Shown: positions 27,643-37,221, numbered from the stretch's first letter. The stretch: 64,000 nt of DNA from an uncultured Flavobacteriaceae bacterium (GCA_947504035.1 CANNGA010000002.1:62001-126000), one strand, 5' to 3'. Numbers and translations: made by a program. The notes: generated from the letters alone by a model not told the origin.

Positions 27643-27650
27643 TTGAGTAA

Positions 27651-28580
27651 ATGAATGAATTAAGTGTCAATCACTTATTGGGCATAAAATATCTTAATAA
27701 GAAAGATATTCAGCTTATTTTTGAGACTGCCGATCATTTTAAAGAAGTGATCAATAGGCCTATTAAAAAGGTGCCTTCGCTAAGAGATATTACCATCGCC
27801 AATTTATTTTTCGAAAATTCAACACGAACAAAATTATCTTTTGAATTGGCTGAAAAACGCTTATCTGCCGATGTTATAAATTTTTCATCTGCTCAGTCTT
27901 CGGTTAAAAAAGGAGAAACCTTAATAGATACTGTAAATAATATTTTAGCTATGAAAGTAGATATGGTAGTGATGCGCCATCCTAACCCAGGAGCAGGTGT
28001 ATTTCTATCAAAGCATGTAAATGCAAGTATTGTAAATGCAGGAGACGGTGCGCACGAGCATCCCACACAGGCGCTTTTAGATTCGTATTCTATTCGAGAA
28101 AAATTAGGAGATGTAGGCGGTAAAAAGGTGGTTATAGTTGGTGATATTTTACACAGCAGGGTAGCGCTATCTAATATTTTTGCACTGCAATTACAAGGTG
28201 CTGAGGTTATGGTTTGTGGCCCTAAAACGTTAATTCCAAAATATATTGATAAATTAGGGGTAAAAGTAGAAAGTAATTTGCTTAATGCCTTAAACTGGTG
28301 TGATGTTGCTAATATGCTACGGGTGCAAAATGAGCGTATGGATATTAGTTATTTTCCATCTACTAGAGAATACACCCAACAATTTGGGGTTAATAAGGCT
28401 TTATTAGAGCGTTTGGATAAGGAAATTACAATCATGCATCCAGGGCCTATTAATAGAGGGGTGGAAATTACGAGTGACGTCGCAGATTCTAAACAAGCCA
28501 TTATCTTAGATCAAGTACAGAATGGTGTTGCCATTAGAATGGCAGTTATCTATTTATTAGCATCGAAAATCAAAAAATAG
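27651..28580 (+). CDS. pyrB: Aspartate carbamoyltransferase catalytic chain
   Basis: PyrB condenses carbamoyl phosphate and aspartate to carbamoyl-aspartate in the cytoplasm. The 309 residues carry the carbamoyl-phosphate motif ENSTRTKLSFE, the HPTQALLDSYS loop and the C-terminal HPGPINRGVE. No pyrI regulatory chain gene follows, so it likely works as a catalytic trimer. It is the second gene in a pyrR-pyrB operon, with a small STAS-like gene 7 bp downstream. Confidence 0.96.
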   Translation: MNELSVNHLLGIKYLNKKDIQLIFETADHFKEVINRPIKKVPSLRDITIANLFFENSTRTKLSFELAEKRLSADVINFSSAQSSVKKGETLIDTVNNILAMKVDMVVMRHPNPGAGVFLSKHVNASIVNAGDGAHEHPTQALLDSYSIREKLGDVGGKKVVIVGDILHSRVALSNIFALQLQGAEVMVCGPKTLIPKYIDKLGVKVESNLLNALNWCDVANMLRVQNERMDISYFPSTREYTQQFGVNKALLERLDKEITIMHPGPINRGVEITSDVADSKQAIILDQVQNGVAIRMAVIYLLASKIKK

Positions 28581-28587
28581 AAGAATT

Positions 28588-28920
28588 ATGCTTATTAATA
28601 AAAGTGGAAATACTACAGTTATAACGCAAGAGAAGTTTACGATTGTAGAATTAGTAAAAAAATTAGAAGCATTATATCCAAAGTATAAAAATGATAATAT
28701 TATCATTGTACTTACAGCTTTAGAAACTATTAATGCCAAACATGTTAGTGAGTTTTTACAACTTTCTAAAATACACAGAAAAGCCAAACATTCATTTGTC
28801 ATTGTTTCAGACAAACTACAGATCGAAGAGGTGTCTGATACGCTTATTGTAGTGCCTACGCAACAAGAAGCACATGATCTTATTGAGATGGAAGAAATTG
28901 AGCGCGATTTGGGGTTCTAA
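28588..28920 (+). CDS. Small STAS-like protein between pyrB and rnz
   Basis: The 110-residue protein has the beta-alpha order of a STAS domain: NIIIVLTALETINAKHVSEFL resembles the central strand and helix, followed by HSFVIVSD and a C-terminal LIVVPTQQEAHDLIEMEEIE helix typical of these proteins. There is no phosphorylatable serine at the STAS switch site. It follows pyrB by 7 bp and precedes rnz by 101 bp. A functional link to RNase Z or pyrimidine synthesis is unknown; automatic pipelines may wrongly label it as RNase Z because of the neighbour. Confidence 0.7.
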   Translation: MLINKSGNTTVITQEKFTIVELVKKLEALYPKYKNDNIIIVLTALETINAKHVSEFLQLSKIHRKAKHSFVIVSDKLQIEEVSDTLIVVPTQQEAHDLIEMEEIERDLGF

Positions 28921-29021
28921 AGTCTCAAATAGGTTCTAGAATGCCTTGAATATAGCGATTCTTCCATGTATTTTTTGTAATGTATAGATGTTATCACTAC
29001 ATTTCATAAAAAAATAGGTCT

Positions 29022-29930
29022 ATGAAATTAACCATTTTAGGGTGTTATAGTGCTACGCCTAGAACTTTAGGGAATACTACCTCTCAAGTCTTAGAAATAA
29101 ACAACCATATGTTTTTAATAGACTGTGGTGAGGGGACACAAGTACAACTGCGTAGACATAAGGTGAAATTTAACCGTATAAAACACATTTTTATATCACA
29201 CCTACATGGTGATCATTTTTTTGGTCTAGTGGGTTTAATATCGACATTTCGATTATTAACGCGAGAGGCAGACTTACATATCTATGGCCCTAAAGGGATT
29301 AAAGAGATTATTGTTTTACAAATGAAACTTGCAGACTCATGGACGAATTACAAGTTGTACTTTCATGAGTTGACGTCTAAGACTTCTGAATTAATTTTTG
29401 AAGATGATGCCGTTGCTGTTTATACCATTCCTTTAGAACACCGTATATATACCAATGGCTATTTGTTTAAAGAAAAAACAGGAGACCGCAAATTAGATGT
29501 GGATGCTGCGACTGCTGCACACATAGATGTAGCCTACTACAGAAAGTTAAAGCAAGGTCATGATGTCGTTAATGAAGACGGGGTACTTATCGATAATACC
29601 AAAGTTACTTTTGAAGCTGATCCTCCCAAGAGTTATGCGTTTTGTAGTGATACGGTATACAAACCAGATATTGTTCCTGTTATTAAAGATGTAGATGTAT
29701 TATATCATGAATCTACTTTTTTGGAATCGCATGCGCATTTAGCCCCCAAGACGAAACATTCTACAGCAAAAGAGGCAGCCCGTATAGCGGCTCAAGCAGC
29801 TGCTAAAACTTTAATATTAGGGCACTACTCTTCGCGTTATCCAGACTTAGAGCTGTTTAGAGCAGAAGCTCAAACCGTTTTTGCTAATGTGGAATTGGCA
29901 GAAGACGGAAAAACGTTCGATTTTGAATAA
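29022..29930 (+). CDS. rnz: Ribonuclease Z
   Basis: The 302-residue protein is a metallo-beta-lactamase fold tRNA 3'-endonuclease. SHLHGDHFFG is the zinc HxHxDH motif, FCSDT is the later zinc Asp strand, and a C-terminal LILGHYSSRY supplies the last His. The N-terminus ILGCYSATPRTLGNTTS is characteristic of the family. It trims tRNA precursors at their 3' end. Confidence 0.95.
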   Translation: MKLTILGCYSATPRTLGNTTSQVLEINNHMFLIDCGEGTQVQLRRHKVKFNRIKHIFISHLHGDHFFGLVGLISTFRLLTREADLHIYGPKGIKEIIVLQMKLADSWTNYKLYFHELTSKTSELIFEDDAVAVYTIPLEHRIYTNGYLFKEKTGDRKLDVDAATAAHIDVAYYRKLKQGHDVVNEDGVLIDNTKVTFEADPPKSYAFCSDTVYKPDIVPVIKDVDVLYHESTFLESHAHLAPKTKHSTAKEAARIAAQAAAKTLILGHYSSRYPDLELFRAEAQTVFANVELAEDGKTFDFE

Positions 29931-30166
29931 ACCGCCTAGCGTGTTTTAGCCTTAACCAACAAGTTTTAGAAACTCCAGTTTTTTTAGAGCATTCATAGAT
30001 TGAGATTCGGTAAATTAGAGCTATACTAATCTTAAACGGTTGTGATTAAAATCATAATGCTAATAGCAAACTTTCTCCTCCTAAATTGAGGTCGTAAAAG
30101 ACACCACTGTTATAAATGCGAAACATTTTGAATATTTAAAGAGCGTCTTTAAAACGATCTCTCCGC

Positions 30167-30598
30167 TTATAATACCTTTTGTAAGGTGTTAAATTCTTCT
30201 AGGCTTTCTATCCATTCAATGGCTTCTGTTAAGGATAAACATCTTTTAATGCTCATCTTAGTGAAGTTTTTTTCAATAGAAGCATTAATATATGTAGAAT
30301 TATTGTAGGCTACAATGGCACTTGCAACCAACAGGTCGTAGTGCTTATCTACCTTTACCCAATTTTGCGGATCGACAGAATAATCATTAATTCTATTGGA
30401 AATATAAGCAAGTTTGGTGTTTTCACCATAAAACGCGTATAATTCGGAAATTAGTTCTTCAACTTTGGTCCAATCAACATGTACACTTTCATAAAGTTCA
30501 CCAACAAAAAAATTAGTACACAAATAGTAAATACCAAAATCAAGTTCTAGTTTTTTGGGGCTAAACTTCTCAAAATATAAACTCTTTTCAAATTTCAT
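30167..30598 (-). CDS. Conserved-looking cytoplasmic protein of unknown function
   Basis: I do not recognise this 143-residue protein. The start at MKFEKSLYFEKF is chosen because a minus-strand TATATTTG promoter overlaps the longer frame. It is rich in aromatic and acidic residues, with no signal peptide or membrane span, and the sequence AYNNSTYINASIEKNF suggests an alpha+beta fold of the STAS/SpoIIAA-like (STAS-like DUF) type, though this is weak. It is divergent from pdxH across about 100 bp. Confidence 0.6.
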   Translation of the reverse strand: MKFEKSLYFEKFSPKKLELDFGIYYLCTNFFVGELYESVHVDWTKVEELISELYAFYGENTKLAYISNRINDYSVDPQNWVKVDKHYDLLVASAIVAYNNSTYINASIEKNFTKMSIKRCLSLTEAIEWIESLEEFNTLQKVL

Positions 30599-30640
30599 TT
30601 TAATTAATGAATTTAAGATTAGTAAATCTCGAGAGACATT

Positions 30641-30648
30641 CAAATATA
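30641..30648 (-). promoter_or_regulatory. -7 promoter element for the unknown protein gene at 30167-30598
   Basis: The minus strand reads TATATTTG, 42 bp upstream of the chosen start codon. Confidence 0.45.
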
Positions 30649-30684
30649 GTTATTTTTCCTACAAAATAAAATGTAAAATTTAGT

Positions 30685-30692
30685 TAATTTTG
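30685..30692 (+). promoter_or_regulatory. -7 promoter element for pdxH, implying a leaderless transcript
   Basis: TAATTTTG matches TAnnTTTG and ends 4 bp before the pdxH ATG. If used, transcription would begin at or next to the start codon. Confidence 0.45.
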
Positions 30693-30696
30693 TCTT

Positions 30697-31344
30697 ATGG
30701 AAAACGATTTAAGCGAATATAGAAAATCTTACGATAAAGGAGAGTTAAATTTAGAGGAAGTACCGCAAAAACCTTTAGAATTATTTCAAAAGTGGTTTTT
30801 TGAAGTTGATAAGCACTTCCCTGAATTTGAGAATAATGCGATGACGATTTCTACTGTAGGAAAGGATGGCTTTCCTAAAAATAGGGTTGTGTTACTTAAA
30901 AAATTTACCGACGAGGGTTTTGTTTTTTATACCAATTATAACAGTGAAAAAGGAAAGGCGATAGCCAAACACCCTGAAGTTTGTTTGTCTTTTTTTTGGC
31001 CTGCAGCAGAACGCCAAGTTATTATTAAGGGTAAGGCAGAGAAAGTTGCTAAAGGTTTAAGCGATGGCTATTTTGAGTCACGTCCTAAAGGCAGTCAACT
31101 AGGCGCTATAGTGTCCCAACAAAGCGCGGTAATTCCCAATAGAGCTGTTTTAGAAGATGAACTAAAAGCATTAGAAACCGCTTATGAGGGCAAGACGATA
31201 CAACGACCAAACCATTGGGGAGGATATATTGTAAAACCTGTAGAAATAGAGTTTTGGCAAGGACGCCCTAATAGACTACATGACCGTGTACGGTATAAGT
31301 TACAGGATGTAGCCTCTTGGGATATTCATCGACTATCTCCATGA
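30697..31344 (+). CDS. pdxH: Pyridoxamine 5'-phosphate oxidase
   Basis: PdxH oxidises pyridoxine or pyridoxamine 5'-phosphate to pyridoxal 5'-phosphate with FMN. The 215 residues show the family N-terminus (LSEYRKSYDKGEL), the FMN-binding RVVLLKKF and YTNYNSEKGK stretches, and the C-terminal RLHDRVRYKL with the final LSP. All expected regions are present. The start matches the family and sits just after a promoter element. Confidence 0.96.
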   Translation: MENDLSEYRKSYDKGELNLEEVPQKPLELFQKWFFEVDKHFPEFENNAMTISTVGKDGFPKNRVVLLKKFTDEGFVFYTNYNSEKGKAIAKHPEVCLSFFWPAAERQVIIKGKAEKVAKGLSDGYFESRPKGSQLGAIVSQQSAVIPNRAVLEDELKALETAYEGKTIQRPNHWGGYIVKPVEIEFWQGRPNRLHDRVRYKLQDVASWDIHRLSP

Positions 31345-31388
31345 AAACAGGGTTGAAATACATAAATATTAGAGTCTGAATTGCATTT

Positions 31389-31438
31389 AATCGATTAAAA
31401 ACATATATTTTCGCTGAAATACATGTTTTTAATCGATT
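31389..31438. repeat. 16-bp perfect inverted repeat after pdxH
   Basis: AATCGATTAAAAACAT (31389-31404) and its exact reverse complement (31423-31438) flank an 18-nt spacer. The left arm also contains the 12-bp palindrome TTAATCGATTAA. It could end pdxH transcription or bind a regulator of the next gene. Confidence 0.7.
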
Positions 31439-31472
31439 TTAACATTTCGTTAACGTTTTTTTGAGCCGCCAG

Positions 31473-31507
31473 TAAGTAGATTTATAATCCCAAACCTAAT
31501 CTACTTA
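31473..31507 (+). promoter_or_regulatory. Hairpin in the leader of the CAP lipoprotein gene
   Basis: TAAGTAGATT (31473-31482) pairs perfectly with AATCTACTTA (31498-31507) across 15 nt. The right arm ends 4 bp before the start codon, so the hairpin could shield the translation start if it lies in the mRNA. Confidence 0.45.
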
Positions 31508-31511
31508 TATT

Positions 31512-32009
31512 ATGAAATCCATTGCTACATGGTTTATACTGGCGTTGTGTGCTGTATGGACGTACTCGTGTTCCCCAGAATCCCTTAATACAGAAACTGA
31601 AACTTTAAGCGAAGAGCAGCTTATTGTACCTGAGACAAAAACTATAGAAGAAGAGATCCTTGTTTTAATTAACGACTTCCGCGAAGAAGAAGGATTACAT
31701 CGTTTAGAAAGTTTAACTATTGTAAAGTCTGCTGCGCATAGCCATACAGATTATATGGTTGATAACAAATCTGTTTCTCATGCTAATTTTTTTATAAGAA
31801 GCAATTACTTAAAAGAAAATGCTGGTGCCGTTAAAGTTTCTGAAAATGTAGCCTTTGGGTTTACATCAGCAGAATCGGTAGTAAATGCCTGGATAAAAAG
31901 TGCATCACATAGAGAAAATATGAAAGGTGATTTTACAAATTTTGAAATTTCAGCAGAACAAGATATAGATGGTAAATGGTACTATACAAACATGTTTATT
32001 AAAAAATAA
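31512..32009 (+). CDS. CAP-domain (SCP-like) lipoprotein
   Basis: The 165-residue protein has a lipoprotein signal ending in WTYSC (Cys20), an acidic linker rich in Glu and Thr (about 22-45), then a CAP/SCP domain. SAAHSHTDYMVDNKSVSHANF and ENVAFG, with SASHRENM near the end, hold the conserved His and Glu residues. It is probably attached to the outer membrane facing the periplasm or outside. CAP proteins of this type have unknown activity. A nested set of inverted repeats lies just upstream. Confidence 0.85.
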   Translation: MKSIATWFILALCAVWTYSCSPESLNTETETLSEEQLIVPETKTIEEEILVLINDFREEEGLHRLESLTIVKSAAHSHTDYMVDNKSVSHANFFIRSNYLKENAGAVKVSENVAFGFTSAESVVNAWIKSASHRENMKGDFTNFEISAEQDIDGKWYYTNMFIKK

Positions 32010-32145
32010 ATAGTTTAAGTGTAGTATACCACAAAGCATAGCCTTTTTACAATTCATTGATTATATATAAAATCAGGGATTAAAGTTCGTTAGTCAAAAA
32101 GGTTATACATTGATAACTTAATTGTTATTGAATTTAGCTTAGGTA

Positions 32146-32173
32146 AAAACCCTTCCGTTTTAGGAAGGGTTTT
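32146..32173. terminator. Bidirectional terminator between CAP lipoprotein and OmpA-family genes
   Basis: Perfect 11-bp arms AAAACCCTTCC (32146-32156) and GGAAGGGTTTT (32163-32173) with a 6-nt loop. The A and T runs make it a terminator in both directions, between two convergent genes. Confidence 0.85.
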
Positions 32174-32214
32174 GTATGTTGTAGAGGGCATAGCTGTAAA
32201 TATGGTACGTTTTT

Positions 32215-34164
32215 TTAGGGGTTTACTTTAACAACTATAAAATTGGTACGCCTGCTCAATTTATAAGCTTCTTCAGAACATGGTTTAGAACTGTGTTCGC
32301 AATTAATGGTTGATTCGTGTTCGCCATAACCTTTATGAGCTATAATTCTCGATGGTGCAATGCCATTTGCAATGAGGTAATTGTAGGTTGCATTGGCTCT
32401 TTTTTGAGATAGGGTCATATTGTAAGATTCAGGACCTCTAGCATCACTAAACGCTTCTATTTTAATAGTCATTTCGGGGTAGGTGTTTAACATGGTATTT
32501 ATAATTTGAGTTAAAGCACTATGACTGTTGTCTTGTATTTCTGCAGTATCAAAATTAAAGAAAATGGCTCCTAAATCTTCTATAACGGGCGCAGCTGTTA
32601 CAGCTATAGGTTCATTAATTTTTGCAGTAGTTAAGCTAAAATTAGCTGTTATATTTTTTTCAAAAAGCGCTAAGCCTTCAGTACCTAATGCTGTACTAGA
32701 GGACTCATAACCAGCTTTAGAAGCGCTGACTATATAATTGACATCTCTATCCACATCGATACGGTATATGCCTTCAGAATTCGTTTCTATATAGGCCACA
32801 GCATTACCATTAGCCGTAGATAGCTTTACAACGCTATTTGAAATTGGCGTTTGTGTTGAAGTGTCTGTTACTTTTCCTGTGAGTTGTAATTGAGGGATTC
32901 TATCAAAGGCATAAATGTCATCTTTACCAAGACCGCCTTCTCTATTAGAAGCGATATAACCTGCTGTGCCGTTTTGCGTCATAAAAAATGAAAAATCATC
33001 TTTACTGGAGTTGATAGGAACTCCAAGATTAAGGATCGTTGTTTCTGCGGTGTTCTTATTTTGAGTCGCTACAAAAATATCTAATAGGCCTATGCCTTGG
33101 TGGCCATCAGAAGAAAAGAATAGCGTATTTTCGGCATTTACAAATGGGAATACTTCGTTTTTTTCAGTGTTAATTGTAGGGCCTGCATTGGTAGGAGTGC
33201 CATAGCTGCCATTTTCACCTATGGTAACATAGTATATATCTGCACCGCCAACACCTCCAGGCATGTCTGATGTAAAATACAATTTGCTATCGTCATTATT
33301 TAAAGCAGGGTGTCCTACAGAATAGTTTTTGTTATTAAAAGGCAACTCCTTAATCTTAGACCATTTGCCATTGACTAATGTGGCTTTGTAAATTTTTAGA
33401 TTGTTAATACCATTAGAGCCTTCTCCTAGTTTATCGTTTGTGAAATCATTTCTTGAAAAATACATGGTGTTTCCATCTTTGGTAATTACTGCTGGTCCAT
33501 CATGATAGGTTGAATTAATACGCCCTTTTAATTTGGCTTTGTGATGGATGATTGTGTCTGCAGATTTTGGAGTGGCGTAAAGGTCAAGAAAGGGTTGTTT
33601 GTCCCAAGCATGGCGGTGTTTTTTTAATACGCCCTTGTTGGCTGTAGATGTGAAGTAAACCGTATCGTTACGTTCAAAAGCGCCAAAATCACTAACCACC
33701 GAATTGAAATTAACAGTTTTGAGGCTATAGTTAGGTTTGGCGTTGAATATGGCCGTAATAAAGTCGGCATCGTTTATAAAACGGCTGTCATTTAAAACAC
33801 CTCCTTTAGCTTTAAACTTTTCTAACCAAACTCTAGAAGTTTCATACGCTTTAAGGCCTCTTAAGGCTTGCGCGTATTTATAGTAGTAGGCTAGGGGCGT
33901 GGCCTCATTTTGTACTACAGTTTGGTAATAAGTAGCGGCTTTTTCAGGATTTCGCATATACGCATAACAGTCACCGAGTTGTCGGGCTATATAATTTGCG
34001 TTATACCCTTTTTCTAGAAGGCTTTCGTAAACTTGAGCCGCCGTATCGAAGGCAAAATTATTGAATAACTCATCTGCTTTTTTTTGCATTTTAAGTTGTG
34101 CGAAAGCGTGAAAGCTCAACCCTACAGTGAGGTAGCAAATTAGAATGTGGCTTTTTAGTCTCAT
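32215..34164 (-). CDS. OmpA-family envelope protein with TPR and PD40 repeats (copy 2)
   Basis: The 649-residue protein has a signal peptide (to about FAQ), N-terminal TPR-like repeats (about 25-120), WD40-like PD40 beta-propeller repeats (about 160-420, with GGVGGADIYYV and GGLGKDDIYAF), a carboxypeptidase-regulatory-like beta domain (about 430-500), and a C-terminal OmpA peptidoglycan-binding domain (FFNFDTAEIQDNS to the end, with the conserved SRRTNFIVVK). It should link the outer membrane or a secretion complex to peptidoglycan. It closely resembles the next gene upstream and probably arose by duplication. PorE-like proteins of type IX secretion have this layout. Confidence 0.88.
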   Translation of the reverse strand: MRLKSHILICYLTVGLSFHAFAQLKMQKKADELFNNFAFDTAAQVYESLLEKGYNANYIARQLGDCYAYMRNPEKAATYYQTVVQNEATPLAYYYKYAQALRGLKAYETSRVWLEKFKAKGGVLNDSRFINDADFITAIFNAKPNYSLKTVNFNSVVSDFGAFERNDTVYFTSTANKGVLKKHRHAWDKQPFLDLYATPKSADTIIHHKAKLKGRINSTYHDGPAVITKDGNTMYFSRNDFTNDKLGEGSNGINNLKIYKATLVNGKWSKIKELPFNNKNYSVGHPALNNDDSKLYFTSDMPGGVGGADIYYVTIGENGSYGTPTNAGPTINTEKNEVFPFVNAENTLFFSSDGHQGIGLLDIFVATQNKNTAETTILNLGVPINSSKDDFSFFMTQNGTAGYIASNREGGLGKDDIYAFDRIPQLQLTGKVTDTSTQTPISNSVVKLSTANGNAVAYIETNSEGIYRIDVDRDVNYIVSASKAGYESSSTALGTEGLALFEKNITANFSLTTAKINEPIAVTAAPVIEDLGAIFFNFDTAEIQDNSHSALTQIINTMLNTYPEMTIKIEAFSDARGPESYNMTLSQKRANATYNYLIANGIAPSRIIAHKGYGEHESTINCEHSSKPCSEEAYKLSRRTNFIVVKVNP

Positions 34165-34354
34165 TGGGCTTGGTTTTAAAGCACCCTGTATACCATTTAA
34201 ATGGGTATAGGCTTTGTCTCGAAAATAGACCTTATGTGAGGCCTCATTGTTCGATGACTCGGGTGGGGTTTTATATGTGCCAGAAGCACTTTAGCGTTTT
34301 TGTATTTATAGTGCTTAAATACAGCCTTATAAACACAAAAACGATACAATGCCT

Positions 34355-36274
34355 TTATTCAATTTGAATAATAATAAACTCTGTTCTTCGGTTTAATTGG
34401 TGGGCTTCATCTTCACAATTTGCACCATCTTGACAACCATTGGTTAAACGGCGTTCTCCATACCCTTTATGTTCTGTAATACGACTAGGAGCTATGCCTT
34501 TAGATATAATATATTCATAGGTCGCATTTGCTCTGTCTATAGATAATTTATCGTTATAGGACAAGGTCCCTCTAGAATCGGTATGCGATTCTATTTTAAT
34601 GATCATATCTGGATACGTATTAGCCATTAAGTTTACAATTTTGTCTAATTCTAAAGCGGCATCTTCTCTAATGTTATGTTTATTGTAGTCAAAATAGATG
34701 GTGTTTAATTCTGCTAAAACAACGACTTTTTGTACTGGATTTAGTATCAGGTTAGCTACAATTTCAGACTCAATACTAGAAATGTTTTTAGATGAAAAGT
34801 TTCTATAGTCATCGATATACTTTTCTTGACTTGCTACAATTTTATAATCTTGATTTCTATCTATATTGATCTCGTAGAAGCCTTCTTTATCAGTAACCAT
34901 ATAGGCGATTTTATTGTCATCTCCATCAAACAAATTGATAATAGAATTAGGTACTGGTTTAGAATTTATGGCATCAACAACCTGTCCTCTTACACGTAAT
35001 AGGGGTTTGCGAAAAAATTCATAAATATCATCGTCTCCGCGTCCTCCACGGCGGTTAGACGAAAAATAGCCTGTAACCCCATCTTTATTCATCGTAAAAC
35101 AAAAATCATCTTTTTCTGAATTAACAGGAACCCCTAAGTTTACGACATCTGTAATGGTATTGGAGTCGTCTGCAACGGTACCAAAAATATCGAGTAAACC
35201 TAAGCCTAAATGGCCATCTGAGGAGAAAAATAAGATGCCTTCATTGTTGATAAATGGTGTGCCTTCTGCACCTTTGGTATTAACTATAGCACCCATATTT
35301 ACGGGGGTACCCAGAGAACCGTCTTGGTGAAGATCTACATAATAGATATCAGAACCTCCTTGACCACCAGGCATGTCTGAAGAAAAATACAAGCGGGTAT
35401 TGTCTTTATTTAAGGCAGGGTGTTGCGTAGAGTAGTTTTTGCTATTAATGGAGAGCGGTTCTACATTAGTCCATAAACTGTCTACAAGGGTGGCCTTGTA
35501 AATATTAACAGAGCTAATTCCTTTTTTATCATTTTCTTGTCCATATTTATTTGACGCATTTCTTGAAAAATACATGGTTTTTCCATCTTTAGAAATGGTG
35601 ACAGGACCATCGTGATAAATCGAATTGATATCTCCTTTTAATTTAGAGGTATGGGTAACACGCTTTTTAGCATCTTTTTCTGTAACGTATACGTCTAAAA
35701 AAGGTTGTTCATTCCAGCCATAAAGGCGTTTTATAGCAACACCTTCGTCTCGAGATGAGGCAAAATATACTTTGCCATCATGTTCTATAGCGCCAAAATC
35801 ACTAAATTTTGAATTGATGCGTGTACGCTTAAGAAAGTATTGCTTCTTAGCACTAAAGACATGTGCCATAAAGTCCAAATCTTTTTCAAAACGTTCGGTA
35901 TTAGCGACACCTCCAGAATCTTTAAAACGTTGCATCCAAATGCGAGATTCTTTGTATTTTTTGGTACCTCTTAAGGCTTGTGCGTAACTGTAATAATAGT
36001 CTATAGGTACATTTTTATCTTCTACAGCTCTTTTGTAATAGCGCGCAGCAGCAGCAGGATTTCTTAAATAGGCATAGCAATCACCAACCCTTCGTGTGGC
36101 GTAATTTTTATTGTAGTTATTCCTTATTAAATCCTTATAAACTTCGGCAGCCTTAACAAAAGAGAATTTATTGAATAATGTATCTGCTCTTTTTTGTTTT
36201 CCAGGTTGTGCCATTGCTACGCATGCAAGAGCTAGAAAGAGTGATGTTACTATGGACGTTCTAAATGTCATCAT
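34355..36274 (-). CDS. OmpA-family envelope protein with TPR and PD40 repeats (copy 1)
   Basis: The 639-residue protein is a paralogue of the next gene with the same order: signal peptide (to about VAMAQ), TPR-like part, PD40 propeller (GGQGGSDIYYV, GGRGDDDIYEF), regulatory-like beta domain, and C-terminal OmpA domain (IYFDYNKHNIRED, then LNRRTEFIII). It lies 16 bp after the PorP/SprF gene, so it is in the adhesin operon and probably anchors the secretion or adhesin complex to peptidoglycan. Copy 2 follows after 190 bp and may have its own promoter. Confidence 0.9.
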   Translation of the reverse strand: MMTFRTSIVTSLFLALACVAMAQPGKQKRADTLFNKFSFVKAAEVYKDLIRNNYNKNYATRRVGDCYAYLRNPAAAARYYKRAVEDKNVPIDYYYSYAQALRGTKKYKESRIWMQRFKDSGGVANTERFEKDLDFMAHVFSAKKQYFLKRTRINSKFSDFGAIEHDGKVYFASSRDEGVAIKRLYGWNEQPFLDVYVTEKDAKKRVTHTSKLKGDINSIYHDGPVTISKDGKTMYFSRNASNKYGQENDKKGISSVNIYKATLVDSLWTNVEPLSINSKNYSTQHPALNKDNTRLYFSSDMPGGQGGSDIYYVDLHQDGSLGTPVNMGAIVNTKGAEGTPFINNEGILFFSSDGHLGLGLLDIFGTVADDSNTITDVVNLGVPVNSEKDDFCFTMNKDGVTGYFSSNRRGGRGDDDIYEFFRKPLLRVRGQVVDAINSKPVPNSIINLFDGDDNKIAYMVTDKEGFYEINIDRNQDYKIVASQEKYIDDYRNFSSKNISSIESEIVANLILNPVQKVVVLAELNTIYFDYNKHNIREDAALELDKIVNLMANTYPDMIIKIESHTDSRGTLSYNDKLSIDRANATYEYIISKGIAPSRITEHKGYGERRLTNGCQDGANCEDEAHQLNRRTEFIIIQIE

Positions 36275-36290
36275 AAAAAAATGCAGTTGT

Positions 36291-37211
36291 CTAGAAATAT
36301 CTAGGTGATTTAAGTTTTGAGCTTAAGAATTTGAATTCATATATAAGTAATACTTCATGAGTACCACTTGTGAATGCTCTAATTTCGGATGTTGGTTTTT
36401 CATAGGAGTATCCAATACGTAACTGGCGGGACACTTGTAAATCTGCTATGATTCCCCATGCGGCCGTTGCTTCATTAATTCTATAGGATCCGCCAAGCCA
36501 TATTTTTTCGTTGTATAAGAAATTGGCTGTTAGATCTAAGGATGCAGGCGCACCATTTGTTGCTTTTAGTAATGTAGAAGGTTTAAATTTGAAGGCCTCA
36601 CTAAGATCGAATACAGCACCAACTATAGCGTAATAACTAAGGCGTTCTAAAGCTTCAAACCCTTCTTCTGTATTTCTATTGGTGTTTAAAACTCTAGGGG
36701 CAGATGCACCAGCATAAAAACGATTGGTATGGTAGTAAAGTCCTAAACCAATGTTAGGTGTCCATCTGTTGGCTATACCGCGTATCAAAGGATCAAAACT
36801 TTCAGACGCTCTAAAGTCTTCATCTAAACTATAGCTTGTAAGGCCACCCTTTACACCAAAGGCTAATTTGCCTGTTCTTCCTGTTGGTATTGTATATGAG
36901 AAATCGCCGTACAAATAGGTGAAATTTTCAGGGCCTAAATCATCTTCTATAAAGGTAAATCCAAGGCCAATGCGATCATTTCTTAAAGGTGAATGTACCG
37001 AAAGGGTTTGTGTTACAGGACCACCATCAAAACCAACCCATTGACTGCGATGTAATCCAATAACGCTTAATGCTTCTCTACTTCCAGCATAGGCAGGATT
37101 AATAGCGATGGTGTTATACATGTACTGGGTAAATTGTGGCAATTGTTGCGCCATTCCAACCGTACAACTGAATAACGCAAAAGCAATTATGTAATGTTTT
37201 ATAAGTTTCAT
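36291..37211 (-). CDS. PorP/SprF-type outer membrane protein
   Basis: The 306 residues start with a signal peptide (cleaved near GMAQ) followed by QLPQFTQYMYNTIAINPAYAGS, the signature of the PorP/SprF family. The remainder is a beta-barrel with alternating strands. SprF is required for secretion and surface attachment of the type B adhesin SprB in Flavobacterium johnsoniae. This gene directly follows a large type B adhesin gene (10 bp gap), so it is most likely the dedicated partner of that adhesin. Confidence 0.95.
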   Translation of the reverse strand: MKLIKHYIIAFALFSCTVGMAQQLPQFTQYMYNTIAINPAYAGSREALSVIGLHRSQWVGFDGGPVTQTLSVHSPLRNDRIGLGFTFIEDDLGPENFTYLYGDFSYTIPTGRTGKLAFGVKGGLTSYSLDEDFRASESFDPLIRGIANRWTPNIGLGLYYHTNRFYAGASAPRVLNTNRNTEEGFEALERLSYYAIVGAVFDLSEAFKFKPSTLLKATNGAPASLDLTANFLYNEKIWLGGSYRINEATAAWGIIADLQVSRQLRIGYSYEKPTSEIRAFTSGTHEVLLIYEFKFLSSKLKSPRYF

Positions 37212-37221
37212 AGGTTATGTT

